A stretch of 64,000 nt of DNA, taken from contig NZ_FOCW01000001.1 in NCBI RefSeq assembly GCF_900110225.1, forward strand, positions 744,001-808,000. Direction: 5' to 3'. Origin of the DNA: Allobrachymonas denitrificans DSM 15123 (GTDB lineage Bacteria; Pseudomonadota; Gammaproteobacteria; Burkholderiales; Burkholderiaceae_C). Positions 34,209-43,683 of this stretch are shown in pieces; positions within the stretch are counted from its first letter, which is position 1; each line of letters opens with the position of its first letter. The translations under genes and the position numbers were made by a program. The notes beneath the pieces were generated by a model, which saw only the letters and a program-made list of their open reading frames with translations, did not search any database and was not told the DNA's origin.

Positions 34209-36032
34209 TTACATCACGTCCAGGCGGAAACGCTGGTGCAACGTGGCCTTGAAGCGCTTGACAATGCCCAGGCTGTCCTTGAGCAGGTCGCGCTCCAGGC
34301 TGCTGATCTCGCTCACGTCCACATGGCCGCTCACCGGCTTGCCGGCTTCCAGCTCCTGCAGTCCCACCTTCAGACGCATGCCCATGAAGATGTGCAGGCT
34401 GTTGATCAGGTTGTCGCCCCAACTCTGCTTGAGCTTGCCCATCTGCACCAGTGCGTGGATGCGCTCCACCGTGCTGGTGGCCTTGATGCGGTTGGCCAGC
34501 GCCAGGCTGCGGATGCCGTGCACGATCGGGAAAATACCCAGCTTCTTCATGTGCAGCAGCTCGCCGCTGTCACCCAGCGCAAAGACCCGGCTGAGCCAGT
34601 TGCTGCCGCTGCCGAAGGCGTCGATGGCACTGGCGAAGCGGCTGAGAGTGGCTTCGTTGTCGGTGGCGAGTTCCCACAGGCGGTCGCGCACGCGATCGAG
34701 CAGGCGCTCGTCGCCGGTGACGGCATGGGCGTCCAGGAAGATGGCCAGGTTCATCAGGTTTTCCGGGCTGCCCTGGATCATCCAGGTGCGCGTGCGTTCG
34801 CTCCACTCGCTCACCGTGCCGCGCCAGTCCGGGTTGTTCAGCATGATCTTGCCGGCGCACTCGGGATAGCCGAAGCGCTCCAGTTCGGCCGAGAAGCGGT
34901 CGCAGATGTCCTGCAGGTTGGCAGGCGGCGTGTAGTCGTCGCGCAGGATCAGGCCGTTGTCCTGGTCGGTCTTGAGCAGCTGCTCGCCGCGGCCCTCGCT
35001 GCCCATCACGATCAGGCAGCTGTTCTTGACCAGTTCGGTCGGAGCGATCATCTCCCAGGTGCGCTCGAACAGGCGCGCGTTCACTTCCTGCACCAGATCG
35101 CCGATCAGGCCCACGTTGGTGCCGCTGCGGTAGAGCTGTTGCACCATGCGGGTCGTCTGGCCGGCCGCGCCTTCCAGTGCCTCCAGGCTGTCGGCCTGGT
35201 CGATGCGCGTCAGGATCAGGTGCGAGTGGTTGGACAGGAAGCTGAACACGTCCAGCGATTCCACCACGCCATGCACGGTGTCGCCCTCGGCCACCACGAT
35301 GCGGTGGATGCGGTGGCGCAGCATCTTGGCCAGCGCATCGCCCATCAGCGCGTTGGGGGGCAGGGTGATCAGGTTGTAGGTGGCCAGATCGCCCACCGGC
35401 AGGTCGTCCAGCGGGCGGCCGTCGATGATGGCCTTGGGCAGCGCCGTGCTGGAGAAGATGCCCAGGCGCGGCAGCGTGCCGCTGGTATCACGCACCAGCA
35501 CGTGCGAGATGCGTTCCTTGTCGAACATGCGCGCGATGGCGGCGATGTCTGTGTCGGCATCCACGTAATGCGGGGCATGCAGCAGCGCCTCTTCCAGCCG
35601 CGAGAGCGTGAGCGACTGCATTTCCTGCTGGTCCTGGCGCTGCGACAGGGCGGTGAGCTTGTCGCCAAGCTTGGAGAACAGCAGGGCACTGAAGGTAGCG
35701 TTGCTGGCGATCAGCGACAGCACCGTCTCTTCGGCCAGCTCGTAGGCCACCACTTCTTCCTGCGCCTGGAAACGGTGGCTGGCCTTGCCGGCCACCAGAC
35801 CGCGGCCGTCGAAGGTGTCGTCCGGACCGTACACGTGCAGCATGTCTTCACCATCGAGCTGTACCACGCGGCCCTTGATGATCACGTACAGGTGGCGCGG
35901 CTTGTCGCCCACATCCAGAATCACCTCGCCGCGACGGAAATAGGCAATGTCCACGTTGTCGCGCACCTCGTTCTGTTCGGCCTTGCTCAGGCTGTCGAAG
36001 GGAGAGGCGGAAAAATTGAAGGCGTTGGGCAT
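34209..36032 (-). CDS. cNMP-binding, CBS and DUF294 nucleotidyltransferase-like signalling protein
   Basis: This 607-residue cytoplasmic protein has a cyclic-nucleotide-binding-like fold at about 10-130 and a pair of CBS domains at about 150-270. A DUF294 nucleotidyltransferase-like domain follows with MGSEGRGEQLLKTDQDN (about 365-381), then a DUF294 C-terminal helical domain to residue 600. The layout resembles GlnD-like regulators that respond to nucleotides. It is divergent from the actP operon and precedes an exonuclease gene. A link to acetate metabolism is inferred only from position. The ATG at 36032 starts the cNMP domain. Confidence 0.88.
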   Translation of the reverse strand: MPNAFNFSASPFDSLSKAEQNEVRDNVDIAYFRRGEVILDVGDKPRHLYVIIKGRVVQLDGEDMLHVYGPDDTFDGRGLVAGKASHRFQAQEEVVAYELAEETVLSLIASNATFSALLFSKLGDKLTALSQRQDQQEMQSLTLSRLEEALLHAPHYVDADTDIAAIARMFDKERISHVLVRDTSGTLPRLGIFSSTALPKAIIDGRPLDDLPVGDLATYNLITLPPNALMGDALAKMLRHRIHRIVVAEGDTVHGVVESLDVFSFLSNHSHLILTRIDQADSLEALEGAAGQTTRMVQQLYRSGTNVGLIGDLVQEVNARLFERTWEMIAPTELVKNSCLIVMGSEGRGEQLLKTDQDNGLILRDDYTPPANLQDICDRFSAELERFGYPECAGKIMLNNPDWRGTVSEWSERTRTWMIQGSPENLMNLAIFLDAHAVTGDERLLDRVRDRLWELATDNEATLSRFASAIDAFGSGSNWLSRVFALGDSGELLHMKKLGIFPIVHGIRSLALANRIKATSTVERIHALVQMGKLKQSWGDNLINSLHIFMGMRLKVGLQELEAGKPVSGHVDVSEISSLERDLLKDSLGIVKRFKATLHQRFRLDVM

Positions 36033-36239
36033 GGTGGCAGGGGAGAGAAGGGAAGGGCGACACAGTCGCCGGGGCGCGAAAGTAGCCCCGCACGGCACCA
36101 CCCCGACCGGCTGCACTGCCCGGCCAGGAATGCTGGAACCGCGGTCAGTCTAATGGGGGGACTGTTACGCCAAGCTTACAGGTTTTGCGGCCTTTCCATA
36201 TCCGAACGGCCGTCCGCAAGCGCGCTGTGCTGTTACCTT

Positions 36240-36255
36240 ACGTTTACGTAAACGT
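36240..36255. promoter_or_regulatory. perfect 16-bp palindrome ACGTTTACGTAAACGT
   Basis: All sixteen bases are symmetric, and TTACG precedes it directly. The site is about 220 bp before the DUF485 ATG and 208 bp before the divergent DUF294 start. MerR-type LiuR sites in proteobacteria have similar ACGT-containing dyads, but I cannot confirm the regulator. Confidence 0.55.
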
Positions 36256-36352
36256 CGATGAATGCAGGGCTTTCCTGAGTGGAAAGGGATACAAATCCAC
36301 TTTTGTCACGGGACTGACATTCGTTTGAGGGATACAACAGTCTGCGACTCAA

Positions 36353-36385
36353 ACTAGGGTTTACACCATGGTGGCGAACCCTAGT
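36353..36385. promoter_or_regulatory. composite dyad upstream of actP
   Basis: ACTAGGGTT (36353-36361) and AACCCTAGT (36377-36385) are perfect inverted arms, and between them CACCATGGTG (36364-36373) is itself a perfect palindrome. The nested symmetry could be a DNA-binding site or a hairpin in a long 5' leader of the operon. Confidence 0.5.
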
Positions 36386-36473
36386 CCTGCACCTGATGCT
36401 GACAGTTTGTAAGTTAACAGCATGTTTCGGGTGCCACGATTCGCCCATCGTTCACATCTAGGAGGAGACGACC

Positions 36474-36782
36474 ATGAGTGACCCCATCGTGGAGAAGATC
36501 AACAACAACCCGAAATACCAGGAACTGAAAGCCAAACGCAACCGTTTCGGCTGGACCCTGACCATCATCATGCTGATTGTCTATTACGGCTATATCGCCC
36601 TGATTGCCTTCAACAAGGCGTTCCTGGCGCAGCCCATCGGCAGCGGCGTGACCACACTGGGCATTCCGCTCGGCATGGGCGTGATCATTTTCACCATCAT
36701 CATCACTGTCATTTACGTGCGCCGTGCCAACACCGAGTACGACGCTCTCACCGAAGAAATCCTGAAGGACGCCAGCAAATGA
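36474..36782 (+). CDS. yjcH: DUF485 small membrane partner of ActP
   Basis: This 102-residue protein has two helices (about 24-45 and 62-82) after a polar N-terminus with [18 protein letters not shown]. This is the DUF485/YjcH family that is almost always directly before actP. Its role is not known, but it may assist assembly or activity of the symporter. The ribosome binding site is strong. The stop overlaps the actP start as ATGA. Confidence 0.92.
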   Translation: MSDPIVEKINNNPKYQELKAKRNRFGWTLTIIMLIVYYGYIALIAFNKAFLAQPIGSGVTTLGIPLGMGVIIFTIIITVIYVRRANTEYDALTEEILKDASK

Positions 36783-38497
36783 AAAAAACCGCTTTTGCAC
36801 TGGGTTCCCTGCTGGCTGCCGGCGCCGCAATGGCGGCAGGCGGTGATGTAGGCGAAACCGCCAAGCAGTCCACCAACTGGACTGCCATCATCATGTTCGG
36901 CGTCTTCGTGCTGGCCACGCTGTGGATCACGAAGTGGGCCGCCTCCAAGACCAAGTCGGCTGCCGACTTCTACACCGCCGGCGGCGGCATCACGGGTTTC
37001 CAGAACGGTCTGGCCATTGCCGGCGACTACATGTCGGCAGCGTCCTTCCTGGGCATTTCCGCGGCCGTGATGGCCAACGGCTATGACGGCCTGATCTACT
37101 CCATCGGCTTCCTGGTGGGCTGGCCCGTCATCACCTTCCTGATGGCCGAGCGCCTGCGCAACCTGGGCAAGTTCACCTTTGCCGACGTGGCTGGCTATCG
37201 CTTCAAGCAGGGGCCGATCCGTGCGTTTGCCGCCTGCGGCACGCTGGTGGTGGTGGCCTTCTACCTGATCGCCCAGATGGTTGGTGCCGGCCAGCTGATC
37301 AAGCTGCTGTTCGGTCTTGACTACATCTTCGCCGTGATCATCGTTGGCGTGCTGATGATGGTGTACGTGCTGTTCGGCGGCATGACCGCAACGACCTGGG
37401 TGCAGATCATCAAGGCCTGCCTGCTGCTGTCCGGCGTGACCTTCATGGCCTTCATGGTGCTGCTGAAGTACGGCTTCAGCCCCGAAGCCCTGTTCCGCCA
37501 CGCAGTGGAAGTCAAGTCGCAGATCGCCGTCAACGGTGGCGCCACTGCTGACGCTGCTGCCAAGACAGGCCTGGCCATCATGGGCCCGGGCGGCTTCATC
37601 AAGGATCCGATCTCTGCCATCAGCTTCGGCATGGCCCTGATGTTCGGTACCGCCGGTCTGCCGCACGTGCTGATGCGCTTCTTCACCGTGCCGAACGCCA
37701 AGGAAGCACGCAAGTCCGTGGCCTGGGCCACTACCTGGATCGGTTACTTCTACGTGCTGATCTTCATCATCGGTTTCGGTGCCATCACCCTGGTGCTGAC
37801 GGATCCGGTTCTGGCTGACACCACCAAGGGCGTCATCAAGGGCGGTGCCGGTACGGCCAACATGGCTGCCGTGCTGGTGGCAGAAGTGGTCGGCGGTGAC
37901 GTGTTCTTCGGCTTCATTTCTGCCGTGGCTTTCGCAACCATCCTGGCCGTGGTGGCTGGTCTGACGCTGTCCGGCGCCTCCGCCGTGTCGCACGACCTGT
38001 ACGCTACCGTGTTCAAGAACGGCAATGCCGACAGCGCTTCCGAACTGAAGGTGTCCCGTATCACCACGCTGGCACTGGGTGTGATCGCCGTGCTGCTGGG
38101 TATCATGTTCGAGAAGCAGAACATCGCCTTCATGGTGTCGCTGGCCTTCGCCATCGCTGCGTCCGCCAACTTCCCGGTGCTGTTCCTGTCCATCATGTGG
38201 AAGAACATGACGACCAAGGGTGCTGTGATCGGTGGCTTCCTGGGCCTGATCTCCTCCGTGCTGCTGACCATCGTGTCGCCCTCGGTGTGGGAAGCCGTGC
38301 TGGGCAACCCCAAGGGTTCCGCGCTGTTCCCCTACACGTCGCCGGCCCTGTTCTCCATGACCATCGGTTTCGTAGGCATCTGGCTGTTCTCCATCCTGGA
38401 CAACAGCAAGCAGGCAGCCATCGAGCGCGCGGCCTTCCCGGCCCAGCAGATCCGTTCCGAAACCGGTCTGGGTGCTGCCAAGGCATCCGACCACTAA
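36779..38497 (+). CDS. actP: cation/acetate symporter
   Basis: This 572-residue member of the sodium:solute symporter family imports acetate and other short carboxylates. A signal-like first segment ([19 protein letters not shown]) is followed by about thirteen helices. The family motif [20 protein letters not shown] is near residue 82, and [19 protein letters not shown] is near 285. It overlaps the DUF485 gene and is followed by a strong terminator. It should serve acetate scavenging, with the divergent DUF294 protein a possible regulator. Confidence 0.94.
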   Translation: MKKTAFALGSLLAAGAAMAAGGDVGETAKQSTNWTAIIMFGVFVLATLWITKWAASKTKSAADFYTAGGGITGFQNGLAIAGDYMSAASFLGISAAVMANGYDGLIYSIGFLVGWPVITFLMAERLRNLGKFTFADVAGYRFKQGPIRAFAACGTLVVVAFYLIAQMVGAGQLIKLLFGLDYIFAVIIVGVLMMVYVLFGGMTATTWVQIIKACLLLSGVTFMAFMVLLKYGFSPEALFRHAVEVKSQIAVNGGATADAAAKTGLAIMGPGGFIKDPISAISFGMALMFGTAGLPHVLMRFFTVPNAKEARKSVAWATTWIGYFYVLIFIIGFGAITLVLTDPVLADTTKGVIKGGAGTANMAAVLVAEVVGGDVFFGFISAVAFATILAVVAGLTLSGASAVSHDLYATVFKNGNADSASELKVSRITTLALGVIAVLLGIMFEKQNIAFMVSLAFAIAASANFPVLFLSIMWKNMTTKGAVIGGFLGLISSVLLTIVSPSVWEAVLGNPKGSALFPYTSPALFSMTIGFVGIWLFSILDNSKQAAIERAAFPAQQIRSETGLGAAKASDH

Positions 38498-38541
38498 GCC
38501 AACCAGGCAACCTGTGCCAGTGCCGCAAGGCACTGGATTTG

Positions 38542-38569
38542 AAACCGGGCTTCATGCCCGGTTTTTTTT
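38542..38569 (+). terminator. terminator of actP
   Basis: AAACCGGGC (38542-38550) pairs with GCCCGGTTT (38556-38564) around a five-base loop, followed by a run of T to 38569. This is a strong intrinsic terminator. Confidence 0.9.
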
Positions 38570-38764
38570 GTGCCTGTTGCGCGGCCTGGCAGCCTGCATG
38601 GGCCGTGCGGATGGCAGGCGCGGATCGAGGCGGAAGTGACAGATGACACGGACCGTCCCGGCACAAGCGCGGCGGGGCAGGAAAGCTTTGCGATAATCAG
38701 CGGTTGCACTGGCGTGGCGCAAGCACGTGCGCCAGCCTGTCAATCACTGACCACCGGGAGTAGC

Positions 38765-39601
38765 GTGGATACCTTATTGCTGATCAAGGCTGCCATCATG
38801 GGCATTGTGGAAGGCCTGACCGAATTCCTGCCCATTTCCTCCACCGGCCACCTGATTCTTGCCAGCTCGCTGCTCGACTTCTCTGCGCCGCCCTTCACGC
38901 CGGAAAAGGCCAAGGCTTTCGACATCGCCATCCAGACCGGCGCCATCTTTGCCGTGATCCTGGTCTACTGGCAGAAAATTCGCGACACCGTGGTGCAGCT
39001 GCCCAGCTCGGGGCAGGCGCGCCGTTTTGCCATGAACGTGATCATCGGTTTCCTGCCGGCCGTGGTGCTGGGCCTGCTGTTCGGCAAGGCGATCAAGGCC
39101 AACCTGTTCACCCCGCAGGTGGTGGCAACCACTTTCATCCTGGGTGCCTTCGTCATCCTGTGGGCGGAAAAACGCCAGAACACCGCCCGTATCCACAGCG
39201 TGGACGACATGACGCCCTGGGACGCCCTCAAGGTCGGTCTGGTGCAGTGCTTTGCCATGATTCCGGGCACCAGCCGCAGTGGCGCGACCATCATCGGCGG
39301 CATGCTGCTGGGGCTGGACCGCAAGGCAGCTACCGATTTTTCCTTCTTCCTGGCCATTCCCACGCTGATCGGCGCCGGCGTCTACAGCCTGTACAAGGCA
39401 CGTGACGTGCTGACCATGGCCGAGCTGCCGGTGTTTCTGGTGGGCCTGGTGTTTGCCTTCATCAGCGCCTGGCTGTGCGTGCGCTGGCTGCTGAAGTTCA
39501 TTTCCAGCAACAGCTTCGTGCCGTTTGCCTGGTACCGCATCGTGTTCGGCGTGATCGTGCTGGCCACCTGGTGGACCGGTCTGGTGGTGTGGGCTGACTG
39601 A
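38765..39601 (+). CDS. uppP: undecaprenyl-diphosphatase
   Basis: This 278-residue inner-membrane BacA/UppP enzyme recycles the lipid carrier of cell-wall synthesis by removing a phosphate from undecaprenyl pyrophosphate. Motif 1 is [20 protein letters not shown] and motif 2 is [15 protein letters not shown], both intact. The start is a GTG at 38765 with GGGAG just upstream; the first in-frame ATG is too late because it would remove part of the first helix. Overexpression of the family gives bacitracin resistance. Confidence 0.95.
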   Translation: MDTLLLIKAAIMGIVEGLTEFLPISSTGHLILASSLLDFSAPPFTPEKAKAFDIAIQTGAIFAVILVYWQKIRDTVVQLPSSGQARRFAMNVIIGFLPAVVLGLLFGKAIKANLFTPQVVATTFILGAFVILWAEKRQNTARIHSVDDMTPWDALKVGLVQCFAMIPGTSRSGATIIGGMLLGLDRKAATDFSFFLAIPTLIGAGVYSLYKARDVLTMAELPVFLVGLVFAFISAWLCVRWLLKFISSNSFVPFAWYRIVFGVIVLATWWTGLVVWAD

Positions 39602-39748
39602 GCCTGCATGACTGCCGGCACGCCGCCGGCAACGCCGACAGCACCCCGCAGTGACATTCGCTTGCTGCGGGGTGAACTTTTTCCTGTCCAAGGGCGTCCA
39701 ATCTCCTGTACAACTGGCATATCGTCCAGACTTCCAGCAGGAGCCGCC

Positions 39749-40498
39749 ATGACCCAGATTTCCACTCCTTCCCGGCCACGTCGCGGATTGCGCACGCTGG
39801 CATCCGCCTTGCTGGTGGCCGGTGTGACGGCGCTGGCCGGCTGTGCCAGCACGTTCACCACCAAGGTCAGCAACTTCAACCAGTGGCCGGCCAATGCAGC
39901 GGGTGCCAGCTTTGCCGTGCAACCCGCAACGGGCGAGGGCGTGGCGCTGGGTGAACTGGAGCGCAAGACCTACGAGGGCTATCTGGCACAGAACCTGCAG
40001 AAGCAAGGCATGGTGCAGGCGGCAACGCCTGCGCAGGCGCGCATGCAGGCGGACATGGCCGTCAACGTCAAGCGTGAACTGCGCCAGTTCAGCGTGCCGG
40101 TGTACCGCCATATCCCCTGGGGCGGTTTCGGCACCTGGCCGTATTATCCGGGCGCGGCCTGGAACGGTCCGTGGAATCCGGGTGACTATTACGAGGATGG
40201 CGCCTTCGGCATGGGCGGCATGATGCCCATGTACCTCGGCGAACAGATCGTGACGCGGCCGGTGCACTATTACCAGTTGCGGGTGCGCATTGCCGACCGG
40301 GCGCAGGCACTGAAAGGCCAGCCGGCTCCCAGGGTGTTCGAGTCCACGGCCGAGTACGTGGGCAATCCGGTGGAGCTGCCTTCCGTCATGCCGTATCTGA
40401 TGGAGTCGGTGTTTGATCGCTTCCCGGGCACCAACGGACAGGTGCGCACGGTCGAGTTCGATAGCGATACTGGCGCCAAGGTGGTGCCCAAGCCCTGA
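39749..40498 (+). CDS. DUF4136 lipoprotein
   Basis: This 249-residue protein has a signal peptide and the lipobox ALAGC, so it is probably an outer-membrane lipoprotein. The mature part matches the DUF4136 pattern: an N-terminal FTTKVSNFNQWPANAAGASF, a central aromatic/Pro/Gly-rich loop (WPYYPGAAWNGPWNPGDYY), and a terminal SVFDRFPGTNGQV. The ATG at 39749 has AGCAGGAG upstream. The function of the family is unknown. Confidence 0.85.
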   Translation: MTQISTPSRPRRGLRTLASALLVAGVTALAGCASTFTTKVSNFNQWPANAAGASFAVQPATGEGVALGELERKTYEGYLAQNLQKQGMVQAATPAQARMQADMAVNVKRELRQFSVPVYRHIPWGGFGTWPYYPGAAWNGPWNPGDYYEDGAFGMGGMMPMYLGEQIVTRPVHYYQLRVRIADRAQALKGQPAPRVFESTAEYVGNPVELPSVMPYLMESVFDRFPGTNGQVRTVEFDSDTGAKVVPKP

Positions 40499-40507
40499 CA
40501 TCCTGTC

Positions 40508-40604
40508 GGCTCAGGGCTCAGGGCTCAGGGCTCAGGGCTCAGGGCTCAGGGCTCAGGGCTCAGGGCTCAGGGCTCAGGGCTCAGGGCTCAGGGCTCAGGG
40601 CTCA
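40508..40604. repeat. tandem array, unit GGCTCAG, thirteen copies
   Basis: Thirteen perfect 7-bp copies run from 40508 to 40598 with a partial copy to 40604. The phase GGGCTCA gives GGG every seven bases on the plus strand, a textbook G-quadruplex pattern. The array lies between the DUF4136 stop and a plus-strand hairpin at 40650, so it should be transcribed as 3' untranslated RNA. Confidence 0.96.
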
Positions 40605-40649
40605 CCGGGGGGCCGGCGAAGCTCCCGCGCCTTGCCACTGGAAATAAGC

Positions 40650-40677
40650 GGCCCGCACATGCTTGTGCGGGCCTTTT
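40650..40677 (+). terminator. hairpin and T-tract after DUF4136 gene
   Basis: GGCCCGCACA (40650-40659) pairs with TGTGCGGGCC (40664-40673) around a four-base loop, then TTTT. It ends transcription from the plus strand and may also act for the converging hydrolase gene. Confidence 0.8.
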
Positions 40678-40695
40678 GCTTTCGGACAGGAGGAA

Positions 40696-41556
40696 TCAGG
40701 ACTGTCCGGATTCAGACGGCCGGATATCCTTCAGCGCCTGCTCGATCAGCTCGGCCGTCTGTTCCGGCTGCTCGAGCGGGAACAGGTGACTGCCGCCGTC
40801 CAGCATGTACACGCGGCCCTGTGTCACCCGCTTGGTGGCGCCGAGGCCCACCTGTTTCATCTCGCGCGAGTTGGTGCCACCAATCAGGGCGGCGGGCACC
40901 TGCAGCGGATGGCGGCGCAGCCAGGGGCCGATGTTGTCGGGCAGGGTGTTGTAGATGGCGGTTTCCACTTCGCGGTCAAAGGCCAGGCGGCGACGTTCGG
41001 GCAGTTCTTCGCTGGGTGCCGCTTCGGTGCCATGGCGGATGTAATCGGCCAGCGCCTGCGGATGCCAGGCGGCAAACACCGGCTTGGTGGCGAAGTGCTG
41101 CTGTGCGGCATCGGCATCCGGCCATTCCTGCCGGCGGCGGTGGCTGGTGGCGCCAGGGGAAAAGCGGTGCACCAGCGGCGTCTGCTTGCCCAGCCGCACC
41201 AGGCCGGCGCGCCAGCCGCCCAGCACGGGCGAATCCAGCATCACCACGCCCTTGGCCAGTTCCGGTGCCTGCGCCGCAGCCATCAGGCTGAGGATGCCAC
41301 CCATGGAATGGCCGAGCAGGTAGCGTGGCTTGTCCTCGGGTTGCGGCAGCGTGTCGCAGAAATCGATCAGTTGCTCCACCATGTGGTGCCAGTTGTTGCT
41401 GACCGGGTAGCGGGGATCGTGCCCGTACTTGTCCAGCGCATGCACCTCGTGGCCTTGCTGTTCGAGCTGGTCGAGCAGCACGCGGTAGGTGCCGGCGGGA
41501 AAGCTGTTGCCGTGCGAAAAAACGATCTGGGCGGGAGGGGTACGCGGTGTTTCCAT
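40696..41556 (-). CDS. alpha/beta hydrolase
   Basis: This 286-residue hydrolase has the nucleophile elbow LLGHSMGG with Ser in the canonical GxSxG, the oxyanion region FSHGNSFPAG near the N-terminus, and the catalytic His probably in LDGGSHLFPLE. Its substrate is not known. It starts where the Anbu gene stops (TGATG, overlap of one base), so the two are translated together. A joint role in protein or metabolite turnover is an inference. Confidence 0.85.
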   Translation of the reverse strand: METPRTPPAQIVFSHGNSFPAGTYRVLLDQLEQQGHEVHALDKYGHDPRYPVSNNWHHMVEQLIDFCDTLPQPEDKPRYLLGHSMGGILSLMAAAQAPELAKGVVMLDSPVLGGWRAGLVRLGKQTPLVHRFSPGATSHRRRQEWPDADAAQQHFATKPVFAAWHPQALADYIRHGTEAAPSEELPERRRLAFDREVETAIYNTLPDNIGPWLRRHPLQVPAALIGGTNSREMKQVGLGATKRVTQGRVYMLDGGSHLFPLEQPEQTAELIEQALKDIRPSESGQS

Positions 41557-42395
41557 CAAATCACCCTGTCTTCCGGCGACTGGATCTTGGTCATGGGGGG
41601 ATAGGTACCATCCTGAGACACCAGCGGCGTATCGGTCGTGCCGCCGTTCCAGACCGGATCGGGCAGGCTGTCGAACACCTCGCGCAGCTTGATGCCCCAC
41701 TGTTCGTGCATCATGCGGAAATAGGCGTTGGTATGGTCGATGCACACCATCTTGTCGCCACGAAACGAGTTGGCGTCATACACCACCAGGTCGAGTGGCA
41801 GGCCGACCGACAGGTTGGACTTGAGCGTGGAATCCATGGACACCAGCGCACACTTGGCGGCTTCGTCCAGCGGGATGTCGGGATGAACGACGCGGTCGAG
41901 CACCGGCTTGCCGTACTTGGACTCGCCGATCTGGAAGAAGGGCGTTTCGTCCGTGGCCTCGATGAAGTTGCCGGCCGAATAGACCAGGAACAGGCGCATG
42001 CCTTCGCCCTTGATCTGGCCGCCGAAGATGAGCGAGACGTTGAAATCGACGTTGGCCGCGCGCAGGGCGGCGCCGTCGCGCTTGTGGATGTGGCGCACCG
42101 CGCAGCCGAGCACGCGGGCGGCATCGAACATGCTGGTGGCGTTCCAGATGGTCAGGCCGCTGCTGCTACCGTCGTGCGGGGCCTCGTCGCGCAGCACCTG
42201 CGTCTGCAGGATCTCGCGCACGGACTGGGCAATGCTCAGGTTGCCGGCCGAGAGCAGCACCATGAAACGGTCGTCGGTCTTTTCATAGACCATCATCTTG
42301 CGGAAGGTGCTGATCTGGTCGACGCCGGCATTGGTGCGCGAGTCGGAAAGAAACACCAGTCCGGCCTTGAGCTTGATGGCAACGCAGTAAGTCAT
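41556..42395 (-). CDS. Anbu/BPH-type proteasome-related peptidase
   Basis: This 279-residue Ntn hydrolase is of the betaproteobacterial proteasome homologue (Anbu) family. After Met removal the N-terminal nucleophile would be Thr (MTYCVAIKLKAGLVFLSDSR). D18 and K33 sit where the proteasome catalytic Asp and Lys lie (one residue shift). Anbu proteins form open ring or helical assemblies and their substrates are unknown. In many genomes they are next to ATP-grasp, alpha-E and transglutaminase-like genes, but here only an alpha/beta hydrolase gene follows. Confidence 0.88.
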   Translation of the reverse strand: MTYCVAIKLKAGLVFLSDSRTNAGVDQISTFRKMMVYEKTDDRFMVLLSAGNLSIAQSVREILQTQVLRDEAPHDGSSSGLTIWNATSMFDAARVLGCAVRHIHKRDGAALRAANVDFNVSLIFGGQIKGEGMRLFLVYSAGNFIEATDETPFFQIGESKYGKPVLDRVVHPDIPLDEAAKCALVSMDSTLKSNLSVGLPLDLVVYDANSFRGDKMVCIDHTNAYFRMMHEQWGIKLREVFDSLPDPVWNGGTTDTPLVSQDGTYPPMTKIQSPEDRVI

Positions 42396-42578
42396 GGGCA
42401 AATCCGCCTGCAATGGGAAAGAATCGTATTGTCGTGCGATTTTGCGTTTCCTGCCGGCAATGTGTGGGGCAGCGTCCACGCAGGGGGTGCGCAAAAAACG
42501 CGATCCTCGTAGAATAGCCGGATTGCCAAGGCGCCGCATCGACGGCGCTTCCTGTTGCCGTTCTTACCCACAATTCAC

Positions 42579-43481
42579 ATGTCTTCCAACCTGCATCCCA
42601 TGCTCAACGTGGCCATCAAGGCTGCCCGCGCCGCTGGCGCCATCATCAACCGCGCCTCGCTCGACGTCGAATCGGTGCGCGTTTCGCAAAAGCAGGCGAA
42701 CGACTTTGTGACTGAAGTGGACCAGGCCTCCGAGGCCGCCATCATCGAAACCCTGCTGAGTGCCTATCCCCAGCATGGCATCTACGCCGAAGAATCCGGC
42801 CAACGCCACGGCAACAAGAACAGCGATTTCATCTGGTACATCGACCCGCTCGATGGCACCACCAACTTCATCCACGGCTTTCCGGTGTATTGCGTGAGCA
42901 TTGCCCTGGCCGTGCGCGGCAAGGTCGAGCAGGCGGTGATCTACGATCCCAACCGCAACGACCTGTTCACCGCCACGCGCGGCCGCGGCGCCTACATGAA
43001 CGAGCGCCGCATCCGCGTGGGCAAGCGCATCCGCCTGGCGGACTGCCTGATCACCACGGGCTTCCCGTTCCGTCCGGGCCAGGACTATGGGCAGTTCATG
43101 CAGATGTTTACCGACATGATGAAGAAGACCACGGCTATCCGCCGCCCCGGCGCGGCTGCGCTGGATCTGGCTTATGTGGCCGCCGGCATGAGCGACGGCT
43201 TCTTCGAGACCGGCCTGAGCCCCTGGGACGTGGCTGCCGGCAGCCTGCTGGTGCAGGAGGCGGGCGGCCTGATCGGCAACTTCACCGGCGAAGCGGACGA
43301 TCTGCTGTTTGCCGAGGAATGCATTGCCGGCAACCCGAAGATCTATGGCCTGATGGTCAGCATGATGAGCAAGTACAGCCGCTATACCGAAGAGGCCAAG
43401 GAGGCGCGCCGTGCGGAGCGCGAGGCCCAGGCGGCGCAGGAAGCGCAGGCTGAAGCGGCCGAGGACGGTAACGAGGAGTAA
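42579..43481 (+). CDS. suhB: inositol-1-monophosphatase family protein SuhB
   Basis: This 300-residue Mg-dependent phosphatase is of the SuhB type. The metal ligands are E71 in AEESG and the acids in [12 protein letters not shown] (89-100), and the distal motif [19 protein letters not shown] is intact. Besides hydrolysing inositol phosphate, SuhB takes part in ribosomal RNA antitermination in E. coli. The last 30 residues are Glu/Ala/Arg-rich and probably helical. A CACAAT only four bases before the ATG may be the -10 box of a leaderless transcript. Confidence 0.92.
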   Translation: MSSNLHPMLNVAIKAARAAGAIINRASLDVESVRVSQKQANDFVTEVDQASEAAIIETLLSAYPQHGIYAEESGQRHGNKNSDFIWYIDPLDGTTNFIHGFPVYCVSIALAVRGKVEQAVIYDPNRNDLFTATRGRGAYMNERRIRVGKRIRLADCLITTGFPFRPGQDYGQFMQMFTDMMKKTTAIRRPGAAALDLAYVAAGMSDGFFETGLSPWDVAAGSLLVQEAGGLIGNFTGEADDLLFAEECIAGNPKIYGLMVSMMSKYSRYTEEAKEARRAEREAQAAQEAQAEAAEDGNEE

Positions 43482-43606
43482 GTGCAGGGTGGCGCGCGGC
43501 CGTGTGCTGTGCCCTACGTGCTGATGATGACTCGGGAGATGTTCTAGTATCTCTGGCACCCCAATTCGGCTCAAGGGCAAGGTGGCCTACCTATTGCCTA
43601 TCAACG

Positions 43607-43647
43607 AAAACACCCCGGCAGTTTGATCCTGTTCGGGGTGTTTTTTT
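43607..43647 (+). terminator. terminator after suhB
   Basis: AAAACACCCCG (43607-43617) pairs with CGGGGTGTTTT (43634-43644) around a 16-base loop, and T continues to 43647. It is A-rich on the left, so it can also end minus-strand transcription from maiA. Confidence 0.85.
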
Positions 43648-43683
43648 GCAGCGGACTTCTACGTGATTGATTCAGTCTGTTGC

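Larger units (their letters stand above)
36033..36473. other. 441-bp divergent control region of the acetate operon
   Basis: This gap separates the DUF294 gene from the DUF485-actP operon. It holds a perfect 16-bp palindrome (36240-36255) and a composite dyad (36353-36385). A strong ribosome binding site, AGGAGGAG at 36460-36467, lies six bases before the DUF485 ATG. I see no gene or known RNA in it. Confidence 0.7.

Noticed and set aside
33354-36251. A 965-codon open frame on the plus strand
   Set aside because: It is antisense to the exonuclease and DUF294 genes, both with clear motifs. The product is low-complexity His/Ala/Gln-rich.
36713-38533. A 606-codon frame opposite actP, rich in His and Gly
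   Set aside because: actP on the other strand has the full symporter pattern and a terminator, and this frame is its shadow.
40413-41291. A plus-strand frame with AQGSGLR repeats
   Set aside because: It begins inside the DUF4136 gene and runs antisense to the hydrolase; the repeats come from the array.
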